Shown here in pieces: positions 44,701-53,596 of a DNA stretch of 64,000 bases. Source of the DNA: CBDBND01 sp965262665 (GTDB lineage Bacteria; Pseudomonadota; Alphaproteobacteria; Rhodospirillales; Rhodospirillaceae). Every line of letters starts with the position of its first letter. Position 1 is the stretch's first letter. The stretch lies in the NCBI GenBank assembly GCA_965262665.1, contig CBDHFR010000004.1, forward strand, positions 2,666,001-2,730,000. The letters are read 5' to 3'. The notes beneath the pieces are model-generated. The model was not told the origin of the DNA and did not search any database. It was given only the letters and a program-made list of their open reading frames with translations. The translations under genes were made by a program, and so were the position numbers.

Positions 44701-47448
44701 TCAGTTGAGCCTTTCAGCATTACCTAATACCCAATCTAAGTTACAGGCTAAGTTAGATGAAGTATTAGGCTCCTCCTCCCCACTTTCCCCCACCTTATTG
44801 GCTTCCTTCCCGATTAAAACAAAGCTATCGGCTTTTACATGCCGCCGCCACGTTTCACCCTGGTCTGTGAAGGTGCCATTTTCAAACTTGTTCTCAGAGC
44901 TGAGGTGGTACTGGCACAGCACCTCTTCATAGGTCTTTACCTGGTCGGTGTTGACCGGCTCTCCCGTCTCCCGATCGAAGGCATTGGCAACGGCTTGGCC
45001 TGGGTCCGTATCGAAAGGCGCGATGGGCTTCGGGCACGAAACTTTGTTGGGCCTCCCGCGCTTGTACGGGTCTATAAGCTCTGGGTCGCGCATTGCGGCA
45101 AACAATCCAGTCCGGGCCATTGGGGAAACCAGGAATCCGAATGGCCGCACCTGTTCCCGATATGGCTTGTTAGAATTGTAGTGCCGCATCCAAGCGAGCA
45201 AGGCCGGGCTGGTTGCTGAATAACGGCTGAGAGCTGGCTTCCTCAGTGCGGGGTGCCAGTCATATGTCACTTTATCCGAATGCCCATTCAGCGCAGCTTC
45301 AATGATCTTAACCCATAGATCATGCTGCCAGCGCTTGACGCCGATTTCATGCAATGGGAATTGCGGCTTAGGTAATCCGGGTAAGGCCTCATCATCGGAA
45401 TAAGGCTGCATGAGATGCCCCAAACCGTGGGCAGAGGCCTTCCGCAATATGGGGTTGCCGTCTTTATCGATATTAAAGAGCGCATACCGCTTTGCGGATA
45501 TGGCAAGGCAATAGAGCGGCTCTAATGCATTGGCGTCTTTATCGTAGTTGATATCCTCGATTTTCAGGATCGATCCGGGTTTTTGATACGGGTTTAGGGG
45601 AACAAACCAATCAATGACGGACTTCGCTTTTGATTCAAATTCACCCCTGGCCGCACCTTCGGGTTTCGCAATGGCAAGACTGTCGGTATCGCAAAACACC
45701 CATTTCAAGCCTCGATCCAGGGTTAAGCGTTCAGCCATAGCCAGCATGAGCCGGGCCGCCCCTGTGATTAAAACCCCCAAAAGTGGGTGAAAGAATTTAC
45801 CTGGTTGTTCAAGGGCTTTCGATTGGGTGATGAAACCCTCTCCGTCCGGTCCATAAACATTCAGCGATTTCTTTTCCCAGACATCATCGCGCTGGATTTC
45901 AATGAAAATGCCGTAGCTGGAAGCGTTTGCGATGATCTTTATGGCTTTTTCATTGGGATCGCCGTTTGCCTTGGCTTCATCCCGGAGATCGATCAACCGC
46001 TTGAACAGATCATCGGTATTGGGATCGATTTCGTAATCGTTCCGGCCCATGATTTTGATAGGTGTAAGGCCCAGTTGCGGCGGTCCGGGGTCAAAGGTCA
46101 AGGCTTGCCCGATTTTAGGTGATTTGCCTGAGAGCACCTTGGAGGCAATGCAGTCAGCCAGGGTGCACCAAAAGGGCTCTTTGCTTGTGAGATGGTTCAG
46201 GCCGATGGTGTTGGTCTTGCCATCGTACTTGGCCCGGACGGGGAGAATGTCGTTTTCCGGCCTAATGCGGACCAGGGTCTTTAGGTGAGTCCAGGTTTGC
46301 CCGTCCTGAAGATCGTTAAGGGTAACGCGATCAAGAACGGCTTGTGTTTCCCCGGTCGTGTCAATCCATGTGAACTGACCACCTATGACAAAGGGCCACA
46401 ATCCCATCAATGCGCTGACCGTGGGATACATGGACTTGAAATCACAATAGAGAACTTCCCGGATGGTGCGCCGGATACGGACCTCGGCGCGGCCGCCAAA
46501 ATAACTGGCCATGATGATGCCAAAGATGATGCGGTCGATTTCCGGCTGATAGCTCAGTAATGGCTCCACGCCCATTTGTTTGAGATAGGCCTTGCCAATG
46601 CTGGCCTCGCTCAAGATGCGGTGGTCTTCCGTATTTAGGCCGTGAGCGGCATAGCGCGCTTTGAGAGCCACATAGCAATCCCAGGAAACCTGAACGTCCA
46701 TTCTCGCATAGTCCAGATATGTGGGTGTGATCGGCCCCCCATGTTCTTCGGTTTCGAGCTTTTGCGCGGGAACTTTCAAGAATTTGCCTAATCCCTTGAG
46801 CGAATGGCTTTGGCTTGTCAGAGCCGCAGCAAAGGTTTTGAGGTCCAAAAAGTAACCCCGGTGGGGCTTGATCTTGATGCCGCGCTTACGCTCACCCCTA
46901 GAAGCTTCCTTTTTGCCGGGTCTGGCAAAGTCGATCAGGGCAGCCCTTGCTTTGAGGTGTTTCACCATAATATCCGGATCGCGCTTGTCGGCAGTCAGCT
47001 TGAAACTGAAACCGCCGCGCATATGTCCCTTTGCAGACCCATGCCCTTGAGCAATGCGGGAGATATCGAAGGGCAGATTGAACCCGACAATGAGGCCTCG
47101 GCGGGTATAACCGTACTTGAGAAACACCCCCTGAACGAAAGACCGGACCGTTATGAGTTCTAGGTCATGCGAGCCGGCATAGGCCCTCACGGTCTCAAGG
47201 TCTTTCGTCGTGAGGCTTCCCAGATCGTAGAAAATGCCCTCCCGCTCCAGGGTTTCATATTTGCGGACCTGGAAGACCCCCACCCGCAATTGCTGGGCTG
47301 CATCGATGGTGGTTTCCGTATCGAAGACCAAGGTCCAGGGTGAAGCCTGATCCTTATTTTTGGTTCGGCTCTTTGCGGCCACCGGCTTCGAACCGGGCTT
47401 TTCCGTATAGGCCCTTAGCGCAATCGTGGACGGGGACGGCCCGCTCAA
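44701..47448 (-). CDS. polB: Family B DNA polymerase with 3'-5' exonuclease, copy 2
   Basis: This 915-residue protein is closely related along its whole length to the polymerase at 37582 (VFDTETTIDAAQQLRVG, then GFNLPFDISRIAQGHG, DFKSMYPTVSALMGLW, NASSYGIFIEI, VFCDTDSLAIAKPEG and SAKRYALFNIDKDG all present). Differences are scattered through the protein, so the copies diverged some time ago. Start TTG 47448 matches copy 1; in-frame ATGs at 47475 and 47499 exist but their codons belong to the disrupted phoD-like gene. No HNH or HTH gene precedes it. The C-terminus differs after GKEANKVGESGEEE. Confidence 0.85.
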   Translation of the reverse strand: MSGPSPSTIALRAYTEKPGSKPVAAKSRTKNKDQASPWTLVFDTETTIDAAQQLRVGVFQVRKYETLEREGIFYDLGSLTTKDLETVRAYAGSHDLELITVRSFVQGVFLKYGYTRRGLIVGFNLPFDISRIAQGHGSAKGHMRGGFSFKLTADKRDPDIMVKHLKARAALIDFARPGKKEASRGERKRGIKIKPHRGYFLDLKTFAAALTSQSHSLKGLGKFLKVPAQKLETEEHGGPITPTYLDYARMDVQVSWDCYVALKARYAAHGLNTEDHRILSEASIGKAYLKQMGVEPLLSYQPEIDRIIFGIIMASYFGGRAEVRIRRTIREVLYCDFKSMYPTVSALMGLWPFVIGGQFTWIDTTGETQAVLDRVTLNDLQDGQTWTHLKTLVRIRPENDILPVRAKYDGKTNTIGLNHLTSKEPFWCTLADCIASKVLSGKSPKIGQALTFDPGPPQLGLTPIKIMGRNDYEIDPNTDDLFKRLIDLRDEAKANGDPNEKAIKIIANASSYGIFIEIQRDDVWEKKSLNVYGPDGEGFITQSKALEQPGKFFHPLLGVLITGAARLMLAMAERLTLDRGLKWVFCDTDSLAIAKPEGAARGEFESKAKSVIDWFVPLNPYQKPGSILKIEDINYDKDANALEPLYCLAISAKRYALFNIDKDGNPILRKASAHGLGHLMQPYSDDEALPGLPKPQFPLHEIGVKRWQHDLWVKIIEAALNGHSDKVTYDWHPALRKPALSRYSATSPALLAWMRHYNSNKPYREQVRPFGFLVSPMARTGLFAAMRDPELIDPYKRGRPNKVSCPKPIAPFDTDPGQAVANAFDRETGEPVNTDQVKTYEEVLCQYHLSSENKFENGTFTDQGETWRRHVKADSFVLIGKEANKVGESGEEEPNTSSNLACNLDWVLGNAERLN

Positions 47449-47962
47449 GACGGCTGTAGGCGGTGAAGTAGCCATGCTCATAGTGCTGGCAGGACGCAAA
47501 GGCGAACTTCATGGCTTTAACATTTGCGGTTTGACTGGGAGCGGTCAGGGTCCGACCAACGGGGCTGACTTCGCCGCCGGCCCGAAAATGATAAAAATAT
47601 TCCCGGCCCGGTTTAAGACCCGCCTACTCCACGTGCACCGCGTGGGCAAACTCAGGCCGCGCCCGCGCTGTGCCATTTTGCACGACCCGGCGCATGGCCA
47701 CGTCCTCGGCCACCTGCCATTCGACCTCAATGGGCTCCTGCGGCAAGGCGTCGGTGGTGAAGGGGTCCGGCGCGAGACGGGTCCAGATCACCACACCGTC
47801 CGGAAGGGGATCGCCCGAAGCGACACCCAGCTTGAACGGGTAATCCGAAAAGCGGGGCTGTGCCCATGACTTTTTGTAAGGCAATGAGGTAAAGGCAGGT
47901 GCCAGAGCTAGGGCAGCAGCGCACGACAAGAGCGCACAACGTGACGGAGCGCGGTATGACAT
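47449..47962 (-). pseudogene. PhoD-like alkaline phosphatase, N-terminal part
   Basis: From ATG 47962: an export signal-like stretch (ALLSCAAALALAPAF), then FKLGVASGDPLPDGVVIWTR and PIEVEWQVAEDVAMRRVVQN, then VHVE, an in-frame TAG (47624-47626), AGLKPGREYFYHFRAGGEVS and MKFAFASCQHYEHGYFTAY. This matches the Fibronectin-like domain and the start of the metallophosphatase domain of PhoD (FASCQ). At about 47450 it fuses to the polymerase copy 2 start. The metal-binding and catalytic remainder is not in the window. Two lesions: nonsense codon and truncation. Confidence 0.75.
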
Positions 47963-48132
47963 ATTGAGAGAACCCCCGTTCCCGATGCGGGCGGCACTAT
48001 AGCGCACCTGCGCACGAGTCCATATGACACTGTTATGACAGGCCAGTTAACCCAGAGTCCGTTACCAGAACGTGGCGCTTCATACGGTCCTGCGTTAGAA
48101 CACAACAAATCAGTATCGTCGCGAAGAGAGCT

Positions 48133-48918
48133 ATGATGTCAGAAGAAGCGATTACACTCGAACGCAAAGAGTCCTACGCAATTCTCCGACTGAACCGGCC
48201 CGACAAACGCAATGCTCTGAACCTCGCAATGTGGCGACGCATGGTCGAACTGCTGGCAGAGGCCGAGGCTAATCCGGCTATAGCCGTCCTCGTCGTTGCA
48301 GGCGAAGGAACAACCTTCGCCGCCGGCGCCGACATTGAAGAAATGAAAGCTGTCTTTGAGGACGCCTCCATCGCTTCGACCATTGCAGAAGAAACTTATA
48401 CGGCGCAAAAAGCGTTATACCGTTTCCCCAAACCGACGGTGGCCATGATCCGCGGCGCTTGCGTCGGAGGCGGGTGCGGCATAGCGTTGTGTTGCGATCT
48501 ACGCTTTGCCGACCACACAGCAAAGTTGGGAATTACCCCGGGAAAATTGGGACTGGTCTACAGTCTTGCCGATACCAAAAGATTGATAGATGCGGTCGGA
48601 CCTTCCGCAGCGAAGGACATCCTGTTCACAGGCAGAATCATTGAGGCCGAGGAAGCAAAGACACTTGGTCTTATCGACCGCCTTGTAAATGCAGACAGTC
48701 TTGAAGATGACGTGCTTGCGTTTATTGAATTGGTCTGTGGCGCGTCACAATTTTCCGCCCGGTCCACCAAACAGATCGTACAGATGATTCTTGACGGTCA
48801 GACCGACGATACATCCGAAACGCGCCAACTTTTTATCGACGCATTTTCCGGCGAGGACTTTAAGGAGGGGTTCTCTGCGTTCAAGGAGAAACGCAAACCG
48901 GATTTCGGTAAAACGTAG
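48133..48918 (+). CDS. Enoyl-CoA hydratase/isomerase family (crotonase)
   Basis: This 261-residue crotonase-fold protein has the CoA-binding N-terminal motif LRLNRPDKRNALNLAMW, the first oxyanion-hole region TFAAGADIEEM, the second GACVGGGCGIALCCDLRFAD, and a C-terminal helical domain ending FSAFKEKRKPDF. The usual catalytic glutamate after the second loop (GxxE...P) region reads GITPGKLGLVYS. It hydrates or isomerises enoyl-CoA in beta-oxidation or a related pathway. It starts with ATGATG at 48133 and appears intact, just right of the mobile region. Confidence 0.88.
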   Translation: MMSEEAITLERKESYAILRLNRPDKRNALNLAMWRRMVELLAEAEANPAIAVLVVAGEGTTFAAGADIEEMKAVFEDASIASTIAEETYTAQKALYRFPKPTVAMIRGACVGGGCGIALCCDLRFADHTAKLGITPGKLGLVYSLADTKRLIDAVGPSAAKDILFTGRIIEAEEAKTLGLIDRLVNADSLEDDVLAFIELVCGASQFSARSTKQIVQMILDGQTDDTSETRQLFIDAFSGEDFKEGFSAFKEKRKPDFGKT

Positions 48919-48959
48919 TCTGGCAATGTTAAGACGAATAGGGCGGTTCAAAGCGCTCC

Positions 48960-49565
48960 GTGACTGAAGCGGATCAAACTCAATTCGAGGCCGGAGTCCG
49001 TGCTGTCCGTGACGGGCGCGTGGCTGAAGCCGAGACGTATTTCCAACAGGTCTTGGCAGGAAATCCAGATCACGCGCCTGCGCTCTACAACCTGGCTGCC
49101 ATCAAACATCAAGACGGCAAATCGGACCAAGCAGAAGACCTGCTGTCTAAAGCGCTGCATCTGCGCCCTGGTCATGTGGATACACAAAGCCTGCTTGCCG
49201 CCGTGCCTGCAGACCAACGAAAGTTTACGGATGCGATTCCGCTGGCGCGGGCCATTCTCGATGTTGATACGGCCGATGCCGAGGCACTCAACACAGCCGG
49301 GCGCATCATGGCCGTTGCCGGCTGGCCAGATGATGCCGAAGCCGCTTTCGGGAAAGCATTGGACAAAGAGCCCACCTATCGATTGGCCGTTCTCGGCCTG
49401 GTGAATTTGTTCCTGGCGCGGCGGTCCTTTGAGCAGGCCGCTCGTGTTTGTGACAGATTTCTTAGTCACCGGCCGATGGATCAGGACATTCACCTCAAGC
49501 GTGCCCAAGCGCTGTGGGAGTCAGGACAAACCGATCGCGCGCGAAACGCCCTAAGTGTCTCTTAG
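48960..49565 (+). CDS. TPR-repeat protein, probable N-terminal piece of a larger gene
   Basis: This 201-residue protein has tandem tetratricopeptide repeats (RVAEAETYFQQVLAGNPDHA, then LYNLAAIKHQDGKSDQAEDL, AEALNTAGRIMAVAGWPDDA). It ends ALWESGQTDRARNAL and a short out-of-frame tail. The next frame continues CLLDFAPDHVTAHYNLSLCA, the logical completion of the same repeat, so a frameshift near 49550 probably splits one TPR-sulfotransferase gene. TPRs bind protein or glycan partners. It starts at GTG 48960. Confidence 0.7.
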   Translation: MTEADQTQFEAGVRAVRDGRVAEAETYFQQVLAGNPDHAPALYNLAAIKHQDGKSDQAEDLLSKALHLRPGHVDTQSLLAAVPADQRKFTDAIPLARAILDVDTADAEALNTAGRIMAVAGWPDDAEAAFGKALDKEPTYRLAVLGLVNLFLARRSFEQAARVCDRFLSHRPMDQDIHLKRAQALWESGQTDRARNALSVS

Positions 49566-50992
49566 ATTTTGCACCCGATCACGTTACCGCGCACTACAAC
49601 CTTTCCCTATGCGCCAATCCTCCTGACGCGGATACCACGATTAAACGGCTCACAGTTCTGCTATCCGAGAGTGACCTGGACGCAGAAGACAGCGTCAAAG
49701 CCTGGTTTACTCTGGGCAATGTATTCGCGTCCAAGGTAAACCATGAAGCGAGCTTTGCCTGTTTTGCTCAAGGCAATAGGGAATGGGCGAGCTTGGCGAC
49801 ATCTACCCACGCTCTTTCCGCCGAAACCTTTGACCGGCGCGTCAAAACAATCTTGTCTTCGCCTCTCCCAGAAGTGCGTGAAGAAGCGGCAGACCGGCCC
49901 ACCCCCTTGATCATTAGCGGACCGTCGCGGTCAGGCAAATCGATTTTGCAGGCGTGGCTTGCCGGTCATCCCGACATTGCGGCAGCAGACGAAACAGGTA
50001 TTTTGCCCAGCCTGGCGCAAAGCGATATCGTTGACGATCCGTCGCAGCGGTCCGAAACGGCGGCATCTTATCGCGCTGCCCTGAAACGTTTGGGCGGTCC
50101 GGCGCGATATGTGATTGATACCCATCCGGTCAACGGTTTGTATCTGGATTTTCTGCTTCAGCTGTGTCCCGACGCAAAAATCATTCAAATCAATCGCGAT
50201 CCACTGGATCTCGCCGTCAGCATTTTTATGCGTCATTTCGTCACCGGCGGGCATTGGGCTGACAGCTGGGACGGAATCGCCAGCCGATTGATGTCTTATG
50301 ACGCTCTGCAAGACCATTGGAGTCAATGGCGGCCCGTCATCGCCAACGTGACCTACGAGGATCTGGTTACAAACTCGGATACGGTTCTCAGGTCGGTGGT
50401 GACGGCGCTCGATCTGTCCTGGACGGACAGCGTGAATCCCCCAAATAAAGAAGACACAAAATCAAACATCCAAGCCATGCCATGGGCCAGTTTCAATGAC
50501 CGGCCATCCCCCCGGACGGATACAATCGGGTTGTGGAGGCCCTTTGCGCCATGGCTAACGGAATTCGCCGACGCTTATGGCAGGGCCGTCCTACAAGACT
50601 ATGGCCTCATTCCCACCAAAAGGACGTCGGCTGTCAGTGATTTGGTGCAGGGTCTCATCAGCCTTGCTCCCACCCAGACGGCAGCGATGGATGTTCCGGC
50701 GGCCATCGCCGGCCTGCCCGCTGTCCATGTGCGCAAGGCTGATGAAGCACAAAAGCAGGGCCGTTATACGGATGCCCTTCAACATCGTTGGCAGGCCCTC
50801 TCCCATCGTCCTTTTACCCATCATGTGCGCCGTCACGCCGATGCGTTGGGGGAGACCCTCAGCTGGCGCCGGATCGCCAGGACCTCAGAAAATTACATAG
50901 CGATATCAATGAACTATGGGACAAGTACCGGAAAAGCACGAACTTTCATTTCGGCGACTTTGGTTTGCCCTATCAAAGCTGTTCAGCGGTGA
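49514..50992 (+). CDS. Sulfotransferase-family protein with TPR flanks
   Basis: The real coding frame begins near 49560 with the rest of a TPR (FAPDHVTAHYNLSLC). The sulfotransferase core has the 5'-phosphosulfate loop (PLIISGPSRSGKSILQAWLA), a later KIIQINRDPLDLAVSIFMRH segment (3'-phosphate site with R-D-P) and a YEDLVTNSDTVLRSV helix. It would transfer sulfate from PAPS. After a second TPR-like segment (ADEAQKQGRYTDALQHRWQA) the frame degenerates near 50885 and the methyltransferase continues in another frame. Likely the middle of one original large gene. Confidence 0.65.
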   Translation: MGVRTNRSRAKRPKCLLDFAPDHVTAHYNLSLCANPPDADTTIKRLTVLLSESDLDAEDSVKAWFTLGNVFASKVNHEASFACFAQGNREWASLATSTHALSAETFDRRVKTILSSPLPEVREEAADRPTPLIISGPSRSGKSILQAWLAGHPDIAAADETGILPSLAQSDIVDDPSQRSETAASYRAALKRLGGPARYVIDTHPVNGLYLDFLLQLCPDAKIIQINRDPLDLAVSIFMRHFVTGGHWADSWDGIASRLMSYDALQDHWSQWRPVIANVTYEDLVTNSDTVLRSVVTALDLSWTDSVNPPNKEDTKSNIQAMPWASFNDRPSPRTDTIGLWRPFAPWLTEFADAYGRAVLQDYGLIPTKRTSAVSDLVQGLISLAPTQTAAMDVPAAIAGLPAVHVRKADEAQKQGRYTDALQHRWQALSHRPFTHHVRRHADALGETLSWRRIARTSENYIAISMNYGTSTGKARTFISATLVCPIKAVQR

Positions 50993-51519
50993 TGATCCCC
51001 GGCAGCCGGGATACGGACACTCGGTTTAAAACATACGAATTGGAATCCCTGTCTGCCGATGGACGCGTGCTCGATCTCGGCTCCAACCTGGGATTTCTCG
51101 CGCTGGCCTGTGCTGACCACGCCAAGCAAATTGTCGGTGTTGAAAAGGACCCTGCATTGGTGGCCATTGCTCAACGCGTGTGTGTTTACCTAGGCTTCGC
51201 CAATTGCACCTTCGAAGCGGCAGACGTGACGTCCTACAAAAACACCGGCACTTTTGATCTGGTCATTGCCGCTGCCCTGCATGGCTGGGTTGATGCATCA
51301 CTAAACGATCTGGCGCAGCGGTTGGCACACCTGATAACCCCTGGCGGTGTGGTGCTGTTCGAGAGCCAGGGCCGGCGTTCAACCACGAAAATTGAAGACG
51401 GTTTTGCGGACAAAGTGTCGGCGCTGACGGCAGCCGGATTCACCGTTGAACGGGAAGGCCGGATTTGTGACGACCGGGTCAACCTCAGAGCGTTCGTCAT
51501 CCTTAGGAGAACGACGTAG
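50788..51519 (+). CDS. SAM-dependent methyltransferase domain
   Basis: The genuine coding starts near 50883 (RQDLRKLHSDINELWDKYRK), in frame with the methyltransferase: motif I VLDLGSNLGFLALACA, acidic end of strand 2 (VGVEKDPALVA), AADVTSYKNTGTFDLVIAAA and LITPGGVVLFESQG. The N-terminal residues from 50788 belong to another frame of the preceding TPR region. It is probably the C-terminal domain of a TPR-sulfotransferase-methyltransferase protein, separated by a one-base frameshift. Substrate unknown. Its stop overlaps the next start by one base. Confidence 0.7.
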   Translation: MAGPLPSSFYPSCAPSRRCVGGDPQLAPDRQDLRKLHSDINELWDKYRKSTNFHFGDFGLPYQSCSAVMIPGSRDTDTRFKTYELESLSADGRVLDLGSNLGFLALACADHAKQIVGVEKDPALVAIAQRVCVYLGFANCTFEAADVTSYKNTGTFDLVIAAALHGWVDASLNDLAQRLAHLITPGGVVLFESQGRRSTTKIEDGFADKVSALTAAGFTVEREGRICDDRVNLRAFVILRRTT

Positions 51520-51869
51520 TGGCGTCCCGGGAATTCTGTGACCACATGCTCGATCTGTTGTCGCACATTGACGGCATTTCGGCGCGCGCCATGTTCGGCG
51601 GTTTTGGGTTGTACAAGGGCGGTGTGATGTTCGCACTGATTGCCGATGACGTTCTTTACTACAAGACCGGGCCTAACAATCAGCCTGATTTTGAAGACGC
51701 CGGTTCCGAACCCTTCACTTATGGCGGTAAATCAAAACCCATTCAGATGTCTTACTGGCAGGTGCCTGAAGATGTGCTGGAAAACCAGGACGATTTGCAA
51801 CAATGGACTCTCAAAGCCTACGATGCGGCGCCTAAGGCGAAAAAGCCGAAGCGAAAGAAACCGTCCTAG
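51519..51869 (+). CDS. TfoX/Sxy N-terminal-domain protein
   Basis: This 116-residue protein starts at GTG 51519, sharing a base with the upstream stop. It has the TfoX N-terminal pattern: ISARAMFGGFGLYKGGVMFA, then ADDVLYYKTG, SEPFTYGGKSKPIQMSYWQV and a lysine-rich end. The family is named after a competence regulator, but stand-alone N-domain proteins are widespread and of unknown role. Coupled to the methyltransferase gene. Confidence 0.85.
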   Translation: MASREFCDHMLDLLSHIDGISARAMFGGFGLYKGGVMFALIADDVLYYKTGPNNQPDFEDAGSEPFTYGGKSKPIQMSYWQVPEDVLENQDDLQQWTLKAYDAAPKAKKPKRKKPS

Positions 51870-51900
51870 GTTTCAATCTCAGCTCATACCAAGCGGCTTT

Positions 51901-52467
51901 CTAATCAGTATAGGGTTCCATGCGGTAGACCTGGGTCATTTCAATGACATGCCCATCGGGATCCTGGAAAAACATAATGGCACCGAATTTGCGGCCTTCG
52001 ACAGAATTTGAGGTGTAGTCGCGCGGCCCTTCCAAAATGCGTGCGTCTAAGCTCGCCAAGTTCTCATGCACTTGTTTGATTTCATCGGTGACGATGACCA
52101 AGACCGCATCGGACGTTCCAATGGTGAGGTCATCAGGGTCCCGCGTCCAGGCCAGAGGAGGATTGCTGAACTCGAGCAGCCCGATCATGGCCCATTCCAG
52201 ATGTTGACCCGACAATATGGTGATGTGGGAATGACCTGATTTGCCGTTCAGGGGCATTCCACCGGAGCTGTCGGGGTCGCGATCACCGCCTCGGTCGAGC
52301 CAGACCGAAAACCCGATGGCCTTATAGAATTCAACCGACCGCTCAATATCTGCAACCAAGAGCGTGGTTCGTTTGACGACGGATTGAAAAGCGTTCGCGG
52401 ACACTGCTGCGTTTAGTAAAAAAACAGCAATAACAGCTAAAGCTATTTGAAGATGTTTTCGTTCCAT
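51901..52467 (-). CDS. VOC-superfamily (glyoxalase-like) protein, exported
   Basis: This 188-residue protein has a signal peptide (LQIALAVIAVFLLNAAVSA) and one vicinal-oxygen-chelate domain: TTLLVADIERSVEFYKAIGF at the N-terminal module and GRKFGAIMFFQDPDGHVIEM at the C-terminal module, the latter with the metal-ligand E in HVIEM. A start at ATG 52467 is preferred because it places the signal peptide at the N-terminus. The substrate is unknown. It is co-directional with the broken TRAP binding protein. Confidence 0.8.
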   Translation of the reverse strand: MERKHLQIALAVIAVFLLNAAVSANAFQSVVKRTTLLVADIERSVEFYKAIGFSVWLDRGGDRDPDSSGGMPLNGKSGHSHITILSGQHLEWAMIGLLEFSNPPLAWTRDPDDLTIGTSDAVLVIVTDEIKQVHENLASLDARILEGPRDYTSNSVEGRKFGAIMFFQDPDGHVIEMTQVYRMEPYTD

Positions 52468-52492
52468 GGCCCAAAGTCCGAGCATTTAATCG

Positions 52493-53506
52493 TTATTCTG
52501 CAGAGGTTTGTTGTGCCGCAAACGCGTGTTTGCCCTCTTGTACCAGATCCCAAATGTCCTGAGCCCGGCCGCCAATAGAGTCAATCAATTGTCTAGCGAC
52601 CGGAGCGGTGGCTTCTTTCCAAAGAGCGCGTTGACTGACTGAAAGCTCGTGGGTGGTGAAGCCCCATTTGTCTGCATCATCTAAAAAAACCTTCCATTCG
52701 TCGCGGACCCACTGGCGCCCTTCTTCAAGGCCTACATACGACGTGAGAAGGATATTTTGGTGCTCTTGGGAAAGGCGTTCTAGCCAACTCTTACGCATGA
52801 CGATGATCGACGTGGCAAAGGAGTGATTGGTCAGGGTGAGGTGGTTCGCCTCCGCGGCAATACCGGTTGGCGCATACATAATGATCGAGAGTTCACCCGA
52901 GTCTACCAGGCCCGTCTGAAGACCTGTCACAATATCTGTAAAACTGAGTGGAATGGAATCAGCGCCAATAGCTTCTGCAAACAGACGGGCGGATTCACTT
53001 GATGAAATGCGAAACCGAACCCCTTGGCTGTCCGCCGGCGTTAGGATGGGAGTCTTGCCGTAAACGTGGTTGAAGCCGATTTCGTCCCAGACGACGAGTT
53101 TAACATCCCGTTCCACCAGCATCTCGGCGTACGCATCGAAGAGGAACTCATCCATGATGAAATCTGACTCGGCGTAATTATCGAATAGAAAGGGCGTATA
53201 AAGCATAGCCATTTCAGGGACGACCGTTGTCGTCGCCAATCCAGACCAATTGGCGACGTGAATACGGCCCCGGCGGATTCCGGCGACCAGATTTTCTTCA
53301 GGACCGAGCTCACCATAAACGAGCATGCGCATGGACAGTTCCCCGTTAGAGGCTGACTCCGCATTACGCTAGAAAGTCATCCATTTCCGCTCACCGGCGG
53401 TATTCTTAAAACCAGTGCCGCCTACAACGACCTCCACAGCAAAACTAAGCGGTGAAACGAATGTGAACAGAATGAATACAAGAAACCCAACACTACGAGC
53501 GGCCAT
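52493..53506 (-). pseudogene. TRAP transporter substrate-binding protein (DctP-type) with an in-frame stop
   Basis: From ATG 53506: signal peptide (GFLVFILFTFVSPLSFA), then TGFKNTAGERKWMTF, TAG (53369-53371, codon 46), then ASNGELSMRMLVYGELGPEE and a full DctP body (VPEMAMLYTPFLFDNYAESD, VRFRISSSESARLFAEAIGA, LQTGLVDSGELSIIMYAPTG). It would bind organic acids in the periplasm for a TRAP permease. No permease genes (DctQ/M) are next to it. Without readthrough no exported product is made. Confidence 0.75.
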
Positions 53507-53596
53507 GAACCGGTGCTTCCCAAAATATCATTGAATTAGGTCGTCACCATACCGTGCCCCTACGGTATTGGGAACGTGCTGCCCCAAGGGAAAGTT

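Larger units (their letters stand above)
33902..47448. mobile_element. Casposon-like region (Cas1-like fragment, HTH, HNH, two PolB, cargo)
   Basis: Within 13.5 kb lie a truncated Cas1-like gene, an HTH-like gene, an HNH endonuclease and family B DNA polymerase genes. This is the gene set that defines casposons, which use Cas1 as integrase and carry their own PolB. The right side ends abruptly against a phoD-like gene at about 47.45 kb. The left limit is unclear; an IS3 (35150-36485) has inserted and flanking DNA may be deleted. I found no terminal inverted repeats or target duplication by eye. The element is probably degraded, since cas1 is broken. Confidence 0.5.

Noticed and set aside
33902..47448. 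A CRISPR-Cas locus around the Cas1-like fragment
   Set aside because: No Cas2, no effector gene and no repeat-spacer array is visible; PolB and HNH neighbours point to a casposon-like element instead.
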